Assembly (NCBI RefSeq): GCF_019431355.1
Contig: NZ_CP080269.1
Location: forward strand, 744,001-808,000
Direction: 5' to 3'
Length of the DNA: 64,000 nucleotides
Origin: Paenibacillus sp. R14(2021)
Lineage (GTDB): Bacteria; Bacillota; Bacilli; Paenibacillales; Paenibacillaceae
The position numbers and the translations under genes were made by a program. Below, one piece after another: positions 36,911 to 46,716 of the stretch; positions within the stretch are counted from its first letter, which is position 1; each line of letters begins with the position of its first letter. Under the pieces are notes generated by a model. The model was not told the DNA's origin, searched no databases, and saw only the letters and a list, made by a program, of their open reading frames with translations.

Positions 36911-38242
36911 ATGAAGAAATCGATGAAGCTTTTAGGTACCTCATTAGTCGCACTTAGCCTTGTTGCGGCAGCAGGCTGTGGCAGCAACAGCAATAACGAC
37001 GGCAATAGCGGCGGCAAGGACGCTGGAAGCAGCAACCAGACAAACAGCGGCACGAATGCTGCAGCAGGAAATAGCGGAGATGCCAAAGCAGAGAAAGCAG
37101 ACATCCTGTTCTGGACACCGTTCTCCGGCGCTGACGGCGAGTTTATGAAGAAGATTGTTGAGAAATACAACTCTTCGCAAGACACCTACAAAGTGAAGCT
37201 CGTTATTCAGCCGAACGGCGAATACTACAAGCTGCTTGACGTAGCGATGAGCGCGGGCAAAGACCGTCCAGATCTGGCGATCATGCACGTGGACCAAATC
37301 CCGACTTACGTGAACAAAGGCCAGCTTCAGCCGATGGACGATCTGGCGTCAGCAGCAGCAATCAATAAAGCTGATTATGTAGAAGCGCCGGTGAACTACG
37401 AGACAATCGACGGTAAATGGTACGGCATTCCGCTCGACATTCACCCGCTCGTTATGTACTACAACAAAGACCTCTTCGAGAAAGCCGGCATCGCGGCTCC
37501 GCCAACAAACCGTGCCGAATTCGAGGCGGATGTCGAGAAGCTGACAGACAAGTCGAAAGGCGTATACGGCTATGTTCTTCCAACGCTCTGGCCGCAGCAA
37601 TTTATTTTCCCGACGCTGGTATGGCAAAATGGCGGCGACCTATGGAACGGTACGGACGTAGCTTACAACTCGCCTGAAGCCGTTGAAATGGTGAAATGGA
37701 TGCGCGGCCTCGTAGATAAAGGCGTATCCCCGGGCAACGTACAGCAGGATGGCGAGAATACCCTGTTCCTGCAAGGCAAGAACGCAATCCAATTTAACGG
37801 TCCTTGGATGAAAGGCCAATTCGATGAAGCAGGCATTAACTACGGCGTAGCGCCGGTGCCGCAAATCGGCAAAGCGAAACAAGCGGTATTCGCGGGTTCC
37901 CATAACTTCGTACTTCCTAAAGGTGTAACGGATGCAAACGTGATTAAAGGCATCGGCGACTTCCTGAAATATGTATCGACCAACTCGATGGATTGGGCGG
38001 CTTCCGGCCAGGCGCTGGCTTCCAAGCCCATGCTGGAAAGCGCGGAATTCAAGGCGCTCGACATGCAAAGCAACGTAGCGAAATCGTTCGACCATGTCCA
38101 ATTCGCGCCAAACGTACTGAACTGGGCAACGATCTCCGATCCGATCTGGGGCGAACTGAGCAATGCGCTGCTGGGCAAGAAGGACCCGCAGAAAGCGATG
38201 GACGATGCTGTAGCGAAGTCCAGACAAGCGATGAAAAAATAA
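36911..38242 (+). CDS. CUT1 sugar-binding lipoprotein (locus 3)
   Basis: A 443-residue solute-binding lipoprotein. Signal peptide MKKSMKLLGTSLVALSLVAA with lipobox AAGC (Cys at 23), an Asn/Ser/Gly-rich linker, then the fold beginning DILFWTPFSGADGEFMKKIV. GIPLDIHPLVMYYNKDLFEKAG and FNGPWMKGQFDEAGINYGVAPVP are typical sugar-binder segments. AGGGGGAAG precedes the ATG. It opens locus 3 and its best relative in the window is the second binding protein at 41897, which shares the YWTPFSGGDN and PLDTHMLVMYYNK segments. Confidence 0.93.
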   Translation: MKKSMKLLGTSLVALSLVAAAGCGSNSNNDGNSGGKDAGSSNQTNSGTNAAAGNSGDAKAEKADILFWTPFSGADGEFMKKIVEKYNSSQDTYKVKLVIQPNGEYYKLLDVAMSAGKDRPDLAIMHVDQIPTYVNKGQLQPMDDLASAAAINKADYVEAPVNYETIDGKWYGIPLDIHPLVMYYNKDLFEKAGIAAPPTNRAEFEADVEKLTDKSKGVYGYVLPTLWPQQFIFPTLVWQNGGDLWNGTDVAYNSPEAVEMVKWMRGLVDKGVSPGNVQQDGENTLFLQGKNAIQFNGPWMKGQFDEAGINYGVAPVPQIGKAKQAVFAGSHNFVLPKGVTDANVIKGIGDFLKYVSTNSMDWAASGQALASKPMLESAEFKALDMQSNVAKSFDHVQFAPNVLNWATISDPIWGELSNALLGKKDPQKAMDDAVAKSRQAMKK

Positions 38243-38262
38243 TCCGGATTACTTCCCTCGCG

Positions 38263-38306
38263 GAGAAGGAGGAGGCGTATGAGCTCGCCTCTTTCTTCTC
38301 TGTTTT
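38263..38306 (+). terminator. Intercistronic hairpin after the locus 3 binding protein
   Basis: A 15-bp stem, GAGAAGGAGGAGGCG with CGCCTCTTTCTTCTC (two G-T pairs), has an 8-base loop and is followed by TGTTTTC. It lies between binding protein and permease, as in locus 2, and probably reduces permease transcription or stabilises the upstream mRNA. Confidence 0.65.
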
Positions 38307-38342
38307 CACCTTTTAGAGACATACGAAATGGAGGAGCTGCGA

Positions 38343-39236
38343 TTGGTTAAGAGCACCTTGCAATCCCGCTTAACGTCAACCTTGTTTGTACTTCCTTATT
38401 TGCTTTGCTTTTGCGCGTTTCTGCTGATTCCGATTTTGTACGGCGTCTATATTTCATTCCATAATTTCGAGCTTCTGTCGGAAAAGCATGCGTTCGTAGG
38501 TTTCGATAATTATATGAAAATCTTCACGCCGGGCTCTTATTTGTTTGAGCAGTTCACGACCGGTCTTTGGAATACCATGCAGTTCGTGCTGTACTCGGTT
38601 CCGCTGCTTGTTGTCCTTGGTCTAGCCCTTGCGCTGCTGCTGAATCAGCTGCCGAAGCGGATCCGCGGGCTGTTCCGTACGTTTTACTTCATGCCGTACG
38701 CAATCTCCGGCTCCGTCATGGCGGTAATATGGCTTATGATGTTTGACACCAATGCGGGCTTCCTGAACGGCCTGCTGGCCAAAATGCATATCGATCCGGT
38801 AGCTTGGCTGACCGATCTGCCATGGGTATGGGTATCGCTTGTTCTTACAACGCTGTGGTGGACGATTGGCTTTAATATGATTATATTCACAAATGCGCTG
38901 AATGAAGTGCCTGAGGATTATTATGAGGCCGCTTCCATTGACGGAGCGAATGCGTGGAGAAGATTCGTCAGCATCACGCTGCCGTCGATCCGTCCCGTTA
39001 TGCTGTTCATCATTATTACTTCTACCATCGCTTCCTTTAACGTGTATGCACAGCCTTTCTTGCTGACACGCGGGGGACCCGGCAACAGCACACGCGTGCT
39101 TCTGATGAACGTCCTGGATGAAGCGTTTAAAGGCAAGCAGGTCGGCTCGGCTTCGGCGATGGCGATTCTGATGGCGGTTATTATCATTATTATCTCGGTC
39201 GTCCAATACCGGTTTGCTTATGGAAGGAAGGAGTAG
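38343..39236 (+). CDS. ABC transporter permease, MalF/UgpA type (locus 3)
   Basis: A 297-residue membrane protein with six helices and EAA loop YEAASIDGANAWRRFVSITLPSI. TTG at 38343 is preferred because GGAGG lies 8 bases before it; the in-frame ATG at 38328 lacks a ribosome site. It forms the locus 3 channel with the next gene, 5 bases downstream. Confidence 0.9.
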   Translation: MVKSTLQSRLTSTLFVLPYLLCFCAFLLIPILYGVYISFHNFELLSEKHAFVGFDNYMKIFTPGSYLFEQFTTGLWNTMQFVLYSVPLLVVLGLALALLLNQLPKRIRGLFRTFYFMPYAISGSVMAVIWLMMFDTNAGFLNGLLAKMHIDPVAWLTDLPWVWVSLVLTTLWWTIGFNMIIFTNALNEVPEDYYEAASIDGANAWRRFVSITLPSIRPVMLFIIITSTIASFNVYAQPFLLTRGGPGNSTRVLLMNVLDEAFKGKQVGSASAMAILMAVIIIIISVVQYRFAYGRKE

Positions 39237-39241
39237 GAAGC

Positions 39242-40066
39242 ATGAAAAAAACATTACTTATTCTCGTTGCTGTCATCCTTGCAGCTGTTTTCCTGCTCCC
39301 GCTGATTTGGATGTTGTCCACTTCCTTCAAGAATGATTTTGAGGCACTTGCCGGGCAAATGAATCTGATTCCGAAAAAGCCAACGTTCGAGAACTACCTG
39401 AACGGGTTAAAAGGCAACCTCATGAACGTTCCGATTACACGCTGGATCTCGAACTCCTTGTTCGTAGGTGCTGCAGGCACGGCGATCGTCCTGTTGTTCT
39501 CTTCCATGGCTGCATTTGCGCTGGCCAGGTTGCAGGACTTGCCGCTGAAGAAGCTGATGTTCCCGATGTTTATCGGTTCGATGATGATCCCGGGCATTCT
39601 GACCTTCCTGCCGATGTACATGGAATTTAATACGCTTGGCTGGATCAATACGTATGCGGCCCTCATTCTTCCTTACTCGTCCGGCGCGTTTGGCGTATTT
39701 CTGCTGTTTCAATTTTTCTCCGCATTTCCGAAAGAGATCGAAGAGGCTGCGCGGATCGACGGCGCAAACAAATGGCAGATTTATTCCCGTATTCTGCTGC
39801 CCGCTTCGGTATCCATTATGGTGACGCTTGCAATCTTTACGTTTATGGGCATATACAATGATTTCGTCTGGCCGCTTTATTCAACAACTTCGCCGGAGAT
39901 GCGTACGATTACAGCCGGCATTGCGATGATGGCGCAGGGCAGCTACACGCAGGCATACGGCAAGCTGATGTCGATGACGGTTATCGCGACGCTTCCGGTA
40001 TTTATCATCTTTATCGTAGGCCAGCGTTCCTTCGTGAAAGCCATTACGCAAGCTGGCGTGAAATAG
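39242..40066 (+). CDS. ABC transporter permease, MalG/UgpE type (locus 3)
   Basis: A 274-residue membrane protein with six helices, first at LLILVAVILAAVFLLPLIWM, and EAA loop EEAARIDGANKWQIYSRILLPAS. The C-terminus VGQRSFVKAITQAGVK is normal for this group. The preceding stop and a GGAAGGAG ribosome site lie just upstream. It is the partner of the 38343 permease. Confidence 0.92.
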   Translation: MKKTLLILVAVILAAVFLLPLIWMLSTSFKNDFEALAGQMNLIPKKPTFENYLNGLKGNLMNVPITRWISNSLFVGAAGTAIVLLFSSMAAFALARLQDLPLKKLMFPMFIGSMMIPGILTFLPMYMEFNTLGWINTYAALILPYSSGAFGVFLLFQFFSAFPKEIEEAARIDGANKWQIYSRILLPASVSIMVTLAIFTFMGIYNDFVWPLYSTTSPEMRTITAGIAMMAQGSYTQAYGKLMSMTVIATLPVFIIFIVGQRSFVKAITQAGVK

Positions 40067-40141
40067 AGATTTAAGAATGGCAGCGTATGGCAGAAGACTA
40101 GCCCTATGTGCGGCCATTCTTTTTTAGGAGGTCATCGGAAG

Positions 40142-41884
40142 TTGAATCCGAAACATTGGGCTGTTCTGGCAGCAGCAGTGCTGCTTGTTGGGGCGGCTGT
40201 TATAGGAGTGTGGGTATTGAAAGATTCCGCGAAGGACGAAAAGGAAATTACAGCCCATTACAACGGGCATGGCGGTACGTTCAAAAATACGCTAGCCGAG
40301 ATCGATACGCCGGATCCAAGCGTGATCTACAAAGACGGCTACTATTATATGACCTTTACGCATAACGGCGCGGATATCATGGTGATGAAATCCCGTACCA
40401 TGGACTTCAAGCAGGCAGAAAGAAAGGTGGTCTGGTATCCCGATATCGGAACCCGTTATTCGGCTGAGCTGTGGGCGCCGGAAATGCAGTTCCTGCAAGG
40501 CAAATGGTACATCTATTTCGCCGCTGACGACGGTCTTAACGAGAATCACCGGATGTTTGTCCTAGAAGCGGATACCGATGATCCGATGGGCAGCTATACG
40601 TTTAAAGGTCAGATCACCGACGACACGAATAAATGGGCGATTGACGGCCTTGCCATGGAACTGAACGACAAGCTTTATTTTGTATGGTCCGGCTGGGAAA
40701 GCGATATCAACATACAGCAAAATACGTATATCGCACCGATGAGCGATCCGCTGACAATCAGCGGTCCACGTGTTCTGCTTTCCGAGCCTGATCTGGAATG
40801 GGAGAGAGCCGGAGGTCCTCCATTTATTAATGAAGGACACTCGATTCTCCATCATAATGGCCAGGTTCATATCGTATATTCGGGAGCGGGCAGTTGGACG
40901 CCGTTTTATGCGCTTGGCATGCTGACGCTCAAGGAATGCGCAGATCCTCTCGTCGCTTTGAACTGGACGAAGGCACAAGAGCCGATTCTGAAGATGGACG
41001 AAGTCGCTGGCGTTTATGGTCCGGGCCATAATTCCTTCGTTACTTCACCTGACGGCACAGAGCAGTGGATCGTCTATCATGCTACAACAGCTCCAACGGA
41101 TGGCTGGGGCAATCGCAAGGCACGCGCGCAGAAGCTGGTATGGGACAAAGCCGGCAATCTGCAAATCGGCAAGCCGTTAAGCCTGGATACAGCAATTGAG
41201 GTTCCTGCGGGTACAGGCGTATTCAAGGCGGACGCTGCATCAGCGGATGTAAGCTTTGATCTGATTCCTTCTACAATTCAAACAACGGCACCTCTGCTTA
41301 TTCATTATCAGAATGGTACGGAAGATAAGGTTCGAGCCAAAGTGAGTGTTAACGGTGAACAAACTGCAGATGCTGAGCTCCCTAAGGTGCTAGGAGCCGG
41401 ATACGCTTATACCGACATCGCGCTTGCAGCAGGAATGAACGAGATTCATATCACTATGGATGGCGGGCAAGGCCGCATCGAAGCGATTGAGCTTCCTAGA
41501 TACGAAGCGGAGTATGCTGCGGCAGGGACGCAAGGCGAAGCCGAGGAGAATCTGTTCTCGTCAGCTGGAGGTAAGGTTGTCATTGCGACGGGAGAAGGCG
41601 AAGCCCTGCGGTTTGCCAATATTCAGGTGCCGGTAAGCGGGGCCTACGAGATCAGATTGGCTGCGGCAAATTTTTCGGGCAGCGATGCAGAGCTGCAAAT
41701 TCGCGCAGACGGAATTGGAAGCAAAGGGAGTAGTATTGTTTTTCCAAACGGAAAACGCAACAATTACCAAACTCATTCGGTTACCTTGCAATTGAAGGCG
41801 GGCAAGAACGCCATTATACTGGAGAATGCGACTTCAGAGGTGCATGTCGACTATATGGATATCTTGCGAAGTTCTACACAATAG
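40142..41884 (+). CDS. Membrane-anchored or secreted GH43 glycosidase with C-terminal carbohydrate-binding module
   Basis: A 580-residue enzyme from TTG at 40142 (AGGAGG 10 bases upstream). One hydrophobic helix, residues 5-25, serves as signal or anchor. The GH43 five-blade propeller has DTPDPSVIY (catalytic base Asp), WAIDGLAMEL (pKa-modulating Asp) and FINEGHSIL (acid Glu). HNSFVTSPDGTEQWIVYHA follows, as in arabinanases and beta-xylosidases. The C-terminal 120 residues (RYEAEYAAAG ... VDYMDILRS) look like a CBM6/35-type module. It likely acts on arabinan, xylan or a related polymer outside the cell and feeds the locus 3 transporter. Confidence 0.88.
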   Translation: MNPKHWAVLAAAVLLVGAAVIGVWVLKDSAKDEKEITAHYNGHGGTFKNTLAEIDTPDPSVIYKDGYYYMTFTHNGADIMVMKSRTMDFKQAERKVVWYPDIGTRYSAELWAPEMQFLQGKWYIYFAADDGLNENHRMFVLEADTDDPMGSYTFKGQITDDTNKWAIDGLAMELNDKLYFVWSGWESDINIQQNTYIAPMSDPLTISGPRVLLSEPDLEWERAGGPPFINEGHSILHHNGQVHIVYSGAGSWTPFYALGMLTLKECADPLVALNWTKAQEPILKMDEVAGVYGPGHNSFVTSPDGTEQWIVYHATTAPTDGWGNRKARAQKLVWDKAGNLQIGKPLSLDTAIEVPAGTGVFKADAASADVSFDLIPSTIQTTAPLLIHYQNGTEDKVRAKVSVNGEQTADAELPKVLGAGYAYTDIALAAGMNEIHITMDGGQGRIEAIELPRYEAEYAAAGTQGEAEENLFSSAGGKVVIATGEGEALRFANIQVPVSGAYEIRLAAANFSGSDAELQIRADGIGSKGSSIVFPNGKRNNYQTHSVTLQLKAGKNAIILENATSEVHVDYMDILRSSTQ

Positions 41885-41896
41885 GGGGCGCTGGTC

Positions 41897-43204
41897 ATGA
41901 GAGGCTTGTCCTTTCGTTTCTTCATTACATCAAGCTTAATTTCTATGATTGGGGCAAGTCTTGCCTTGACTGGCTGCAGCCGCAACAATACCGATACAGC
42001 GGTGTCCGCTGAGCCCAAAGCATCCGCGATTCAGCTTAATTATTGGACCCCCTTCAGCGGAGGAGACAATTTATTTATGACCGAAATGGTTGATCAGTTT
42101 AATCAAGAGCACGAGGATATTCAGGTCGTCCAGATGAATTCGAGGCTGGACGACTATTATTCCAGGTTAAGGACGGCAATTCTGTCCGGTAATGCGCCTG
42201 ATGTTGCTATCATTCATGCAAGCTCTTTGCCCCAATTCGTACAGAACGGTTACATTGAAGATTTATCCGGTCCGGCGAAGATTGCGGGCCTGGATTGGAA
42301 GGTATATAACCAAGCAGGGGTGAAGGCGGTGTCCTTCCAGGGCAAGCCGTATGCAGTGCCGCTTGATACCCATATGCTTGTCATGTATTACAACAAGACG
42401 TTTCTGCAGCAGGCGGGAGTTCTTGACGCGGAGGGCAAGCCGGTGCTTCAGGGCGGAGAAGCGGGCTTTACCCATTTTCTGCAGCAAATCCGGCAGGCTG
42501 TTCCAAGTGGTATCGCTCCGCTTGCCCAGCCAAGCACCCGTATTGACGCGGTCTGGCTGTGGTGGAGTCTGTACAACCAGCTTCAAGGCGGTGGAAAGTT
42601 CTATAACGCAGACGGTACGAAGGCCGTTCTTAACAATCCGGCTGCGCGCAAGGCTTTGAATTATATAGAAGGACTGTACAAGAGCAAGTTGATTCCGCCG
42701 AATATACCGGATGCCTTTAAGCTTTTTAATGAAGGAAAAGCAGCTGTTCTCATTTCGGGGGTATGGGCAACCGGCGCACTGGAGAAGAATGCTTCGCTTC
42801 ATTTCGGCGTAGTCCCGCTGCCCACGATCTATGACAAGCCTGCCGCATGGGCGGATTCCCATACGCTGGCCATTCCGTCGCAGCATGATATGCCGAAGAA
42901 GAAACGGGAAGCGGCGATCGTCTTTATGAAATGGTTAGCCGAGCATGGCGCCAAATGGGCGGAAGCAGGTCATGTTCCAAGCGTACTCGCGGTAATGGAT
43001 ACGGAAGCGTTCAAGTCGCTTAATTATCGCAGCGAGTATGCAGCAGCTGCCAATTCAGTGGCGTTCTGGCCAAAGCAGACGAAACAGCATAGCTTTATTG
43101 AAATCATTATCCGGCAGTTTGAGCGGATGATTTACGGTCAGCAGACACCGGAGCAGGTGCTTGAGGCAGCGGATAAGCAGATCAATCTTGAGCTATCGAA
43201 ATAG
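41897..43204 (+). CDS. Second sugar-binding lipoprotein of locus 3
   Basis: A 435-residue solute-binding lipoprotein with lipobox ALTGC (Cys about 27) and a fold starting IQLNYWTPFSGGDNLFMTEM. It resembles the locus 3 binder at 36911 throughout. It is followed 12 bases later by the YesM-type kinase rather than by permeases. I infer that it acts as a ligand-presenting co-sensor for the kinase, as described for some binding-protein-dependent kinases, or as an alternative binder for the same permeases. Confidence 0.88.
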   Translation: MRGLSFRFFITSSLISMIGASLALTGCSRNNTDTAVSAEPKASAIQLNYWTPFSGGDNLFMTEMVDQFNQEHEDIQVVQMNSRLDDYYSRLRTAILSGNAPDVAIIHASSLPQFVQNGYIEDLSGPAKIAGLDWKVYNQAGVKAVSFQGKPYAVPLDTHMLVMYYNKTFLQQAGVLDAEGKPVLQGGEAGFTHFLQQIRQAVPSGIAPLAQPSTRIDAVWLWWSLYNQLQGGGKFYNADGTKAVLNNPAARKALNYIEGLYKSKLIPPNIPDAFKLFNEGKAAVLISGVWATGALEKNASLHFGVVPLPTIYDKPAAWADSHTLAIPSQHDMPKKKREAAIVFMKWLAEHGAKWAEAGHVPSVLAVMDTEAFKSLNYRSEYAAAANSVAFWPKQTKQHSFIEIIIRQFERMIYGQQTPEQVLEAADKQINLELSK

Positions 43205-43216
43205 GCGGGGTGAGCG

Positions 43217-45007
43217 ATGATGACTACATTAAGACGCTTGCAGCAATGGTTCAAAAACCTGGCGCTCGCCCGCAAGCTTATTCTCGTTAACGTGCTTCTG
43301 ATTGTTGTCCCGCTCGGTGTGATCGGGGCATGGTCGTTTTCGATTTTTGCCTCCAAGATGGAGGAGCAGGTCGGCAAGTATCAGCTTCAGATGCTGAAGC
43401 AGGTAACGCTGAATATCGATACCTACATGAATGAGCTTAACCGGCTATCGCTTATGCCTTATCAGTACCAGGAGATATTGGATTTTCTCGCAACGACGAG
43501 ACAGCCCGGGGAGGCTTTGTCGCTCCAGGAGATCGATGATTTGAACAGCTTCGTCTCCAAGGTGTTTCTGAACGGTCGCGTGGATATTATGGGCATTTCG
43601 TTGTTAGGCGAGCATGGCGCTTCTTATGTCGTGCTGCCGGAAAGCCAATATATGACGACTTATCAGCTTGGGGGCAATACAGAATGGCTGGAGAAGGCAA
43701 AGGGACGTTTCGGGCAGCCGACTTTTATTACAACCCATGACGTAAAGTCAACTAGCGGGACGGTCTATCAGGTATTCTCGATCGCACGGGAGCTGCGCAG
43801 CTTCGACAGCGGGGAGACGCTGGGGTATATCGTCATCGATATCGATCCTGCCGCTGTGCGCAAGCTGCTCTCCCAGGTCAGTCTTGGCAGCAAGGAATCG
43901 TTATATATGACAGACAGTGCCGGAGATCTGGTACTGAGGAAGGAGAAGACAGCCATTTATCCTGCCATTGAAGGCTTGTCGCAGGAAGGCGTCTCACATC
44001 ACAAGGTAGACGGGAAAAGCCTGCTTGTTGCTCATGTGAACTCCGAGGTAACGGGCTGGACAACGGTTGGTGTGGTGCCGGTCTCGATATTAATGCAGGA
44101 TAGTCTGGTCGTCCGCAATTCCATTACTCTGATCGGCGGCATTTGTATTGGACTGGCTGTGTTGCTGTCGGTCTTTATAGCGTTTCGAATAACAAGTCCT
44201 CTCCGGATGCTGCGTTCTCTCATGCGCAAGGTGGAGCGCGGCGATCTAAAGGTATCATTTCCTGTCAAGCAATGGGATGAGGTTGGCCAACTGGGCAATG
44301 CCTTTAACATGATGGTGTCCCATCTGAGTGAGCTGGGCTACCGTCTTTACGAAACGGAAATTAGAGAAAAAAATGCCGAAATCGCTGCTCTGCAAAGCAA
44401 GATTAATCCGCACTTTCTATACAATACGCTTGGTTCCATCTCTATGTATGCCGAAGTGGAGGGGAACCGGGAAATTGTGACGATAACGAATAATTTAAGC
44501 CGCCTGCTCCGTTACTCATTAAGCGGTCGTAAGGAAATTGTTACGCTCCGTGATGAGCTGGATCATGTAAAGGGATACATGACCATCCAGAAAATGCGTT
44601 ACGACGACCGGATAGATTTTCGTCTCCAGGTGGATGAATCGCTGTACAGCTGTCCCGTTATTCCGCTTATGATCCAGCCGATTGTAGAGAATGCGATTAA
44701 TCATGGGCTTGATAAAGGAATCGGCGGAGGCCGGATTCAACTATCCTGCTATCAGGAGCATGGGATGCTGCTTGTTGTTATAGAGGATGACGGAGTCGGG
44801 ATGACGAGTGATCAGCTTAACGCTATGCGTCAGCGCTTGGATAAAATTCATGATCTTGGAGGTACTTCCGGTAACGGCCTCATGAACGTGCACCGACGAA
44901 TCCGGCTGCATTATGGCGAGCAATACGGTCTGCAGCTGGAGAGCATGCCGTTTCAGGGATTGAAGGTTATCTTGACGATGCCTATCGCTTATTCTATGAC
45001 TGGATAG
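43217..45007 (+). CDS. YesM-type sensor histidine kinase (locus 3)
   Basis: A 596-residue membrane kinase. Helices near residues 18-38 and 296-318 bracket an extracellular sensor domain of about 260 residues. A HAMP segment follows and then the His_kinase domain with LQSKINPHFLYNTLG (His about 398) and an ATPase with IVENAINHGLDKG and IEDDGVGM. GGGGTGAG precedes the start. It forms a pair with the response regulator 15 bases downstream. Confidence 0.93.
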   Translation: MMTTLRRLQQWFKNLALARKLILVNVLLIVVPLGVIGAWSFSIFASKMEEQVGKYQLQMLKQVTLNIDTYMNELNRLSLMPYQYQEILDFLATTRQPGEALSLQEIDDLNSFVSKVFLNGRVDIMGISLLGEHGASYVVLPESQYMTTYQLGGNTEWLEKAKGRFGQPTFITTHDVKSTSGTVYQVFSIARELRSFDSGETLGYIVIDIDPAAVRKLLSQVSLGSKESLYMTDSAGDLVLRKEKTAIYPAIEGLSQEGVSHHKVDGKSLLVAHVNSEVTGWTTVGVVPVSILMQDSLVVRNSITLIGGICIGLAVLLSVFIAFRITSPLRMLRSLMRKVERGDLKVSFPVKQWDEVGQLGNAFNMMVSHLSELGYRLYETEIREKNAEIAALQSKINPHFLYNTLGSISMYAEVEGNREIVTITNNLSRLLRYSLSGRKEIVTLRDELDHVKGYMTIQKMRYDDRIDFRLQVDESLYSCPVIPLMIQPIVENAINHGLDKGIGGGRIQLSCYQEHGMLLVVIEDDGVGMTSDQLNAMRQRLDKIHDLGGTSGNGLMNVHRRIRLHYGEQYGLQLESMPFQGLKVILTMPIAYSMTG

Positions 45008-45022
45008 TGAGGAGACTGGCGA

Positions 45023-46648
45023 ATGCCAAACATTCTGATTGTTGATGATGAAGCGATATTCCGCAAGGGGCTGCGCAAAATCATCGAGTCCTCTTCCGGC
45101 AGCTGGCAGGTTGCAGGCGAAGCAAAGGACGGGTATGAAGCGCTGGAAATGGTGGAAAGTCTAAAGCCCGATTTGCTTCTGACGGATATCCGGATGCCTC
45201 GGATGGATGGACTGCAGCTGATTCATATTGCGAAGGAGCGTTTTCCGAAGCTGCTTGTTATCGTGCTTAGCGGCTTTGATGAATTTACGTATTTGCAGCA
45301 ATCGCTTCGGCACGGAGTCCGGGATTATCTAATGAAGCCTGTGGAGCGGGAGGAGCTGTTCAAGACGCTTAACAAGCTGGAGACGGAGCTTGCCAAGTCC
45401 CAACAGGTCCCAGAGCTGTACACATCGGAGCCGACCGATGCGAGGGTCATCCGCCAGCATGTAAGCGAGCATCTGGTGGCAGGACTGCTTAAGGGCTACG
45501 TCAACGAAGGCGATCTCGCACTTCTTGCGAGAATAGGAGTGACCTTCCAAGAGCCGTATTTTGCCTGCATGATCATTAAGCTGGATAAGGATCTGCTTGA
45601 TAAGGAGCGGTACGAGAAAGCTGATCCAAGCTTATTCCAGCTGTATATTCAACAGATCATCCAGGAGCTTCTGGATCAGAGGGCAAAGGGCTTTTCGTTT
45701 ATTTTATCCGAGACGGAGGTTGTCGCTCTTGTTAATCTGTCCGGCCAGCCAGAGGCAGGAGACCCGTTGCTCGAGCTGTCGGAGACGATCCGCAGGCGGA
45801 TGATCTCCTTATCGAGATTAACGGTAACGATTGGGCTTGGGAGAATCGTTAACGGGATGAAGGAAATTCCGCAGTCCTTCCAGGAGGCGAAGATTGCCCA
45901 GCTCCACCGCTTAATTGTTGGAGGAGACCGGATTATCAGCTATGCAAGGATTAAGGAAGGCGGGGAAGAGATAGCTTGGAGTTCTCTGCTGGAGCTCCCG
46001 CTGGGAATGCTTGAGTCCTCCATTCAGGAAGGGAAGCTGAAGCTGACAAGAGAATACACGGCATCCTTCATTACGGCTCTCTGCTCTCAAGCCAAAAGCC
46101 CAGAAGTCATTCATCAGCAGATCTGCAAGGTGCTTATTCATGGGTATGAGGAAGCAGAGAAGCTGGAGCTTACGCAAAGCTGGCTTGGCGAGCGTACGAT
46201 CCAATCGGTACTGCTCGAGATTTGCTCGTTGAACTCCCGAACGGAGCTAATCGACTGCTGCAGCTCTCATCTGGAGAAGCTGGCCGAATGTATTGCGAAC
46301 AGACAGCGGAAATCCGATCATGATCCCATCGAGAAGGTCATTCGTTATGTGAACCAGCACTATCAGGAGCCGCTGTCACTGACGCAAGTAGCGGAGCAGG
46401 TCTATCTAAATCCTGCTTATCTGTCGACGTTGTTCAAGCAACGGACTGGTCGTTCGCTTGTCGAATACTGGACAGAGCTTAGAGTCTCTGAGGCGAAGAA
46501 GCGTCTTGTCGCATCTAATGAGAAGGTGACGATTATTGCCGAGAACACCGGCTTCGGAAATATCCGCCATTTCAACCGCGTATTCAAAAGCGTTACGGGT
46601 CTTGCCCCGATCGATTATCGGGAACAGGCAAGAGCGGTAAAGGCATAA
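45023..46648 (+). CDS. YesN-type response regulator with AraC HTH (locus 3)
   Basis: A 541-residue regulator. Receiver: acidic pair D8/D9, phosphoacceptor D55 in LLLTDIRMP, Lys in YLMKPVEREE. A helical linker follows and then the AraC double helix-turn-helix at about 435-535 (EPLSLTQVAEQVYLNPAYLS ... FGNIRHFNRVFKSVTG). It is the last gene of locus 3 and probably activates the transporter and GH43 gene. Its terminator is immediately downstream. Confidence 0.94.
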   Translation: MPNILIVDDEAIFRKGLRKIIESSSGSWQVAGEAKDGYEALEMVESLKPDLLLTDIRMPRMDGLQLIHIAKERFPKLLVIVLSGFDEFTYLQQSLRHGVRDYLMKPVEREELFKTLNKLETELAKSQQVPELYTSEPTDARVIRQHVSEHLVAGLLKGYVNEGDLALLARIGVTFQEPYFACMIIKLDKDLLDKERYEKADPSLFQLYIQQIIQELLDQRAKGFSFILSETEVVALVNLSGQPEAGDPLLELSETIRRRMISLSRLTVTIGLGRIVNGMKEIPQSFQEAKIAQLHRLIVGGDRIISYARIKEGGEEIAWSSLLELPLGMLESSIQEGKLKLTREYTASFITALCSQAKSPEVIHQQICKVLIHGYEEAEKLELTQSWLGERTIQSVLLEICSLNSRTELIDCCSSHLEKLAECIANRQRKSDHDPIEKVIRYVNQHYQEPLSLTQVAEQVYLNPAYLSTLFKQRTGRSLVEYWTELRVSEAKKRLVASNEKVTIIAENTGFGNIRHFNRVFKSVTGLAPIDYREQARAVKA

Positions 46649-46652
46649 ATCA

Positions 46653-46697
46653 TAACAGCCTGCAGAGCAGATTGCTGCTTTTGTAGGCTGTTTTTTG
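46653..46697 (+). terminator. Terminator of locus 3
   Basis: AACAGCCT pairs with AGGCTGTT with an additional CAG/CTG inner stem, followed by TTTTTTG, 5 bases after the regulator stop. Confidence 0.85.
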
Positions 46698-46716
46698 TGT
46701 GAATAGCTGCTTTTGC

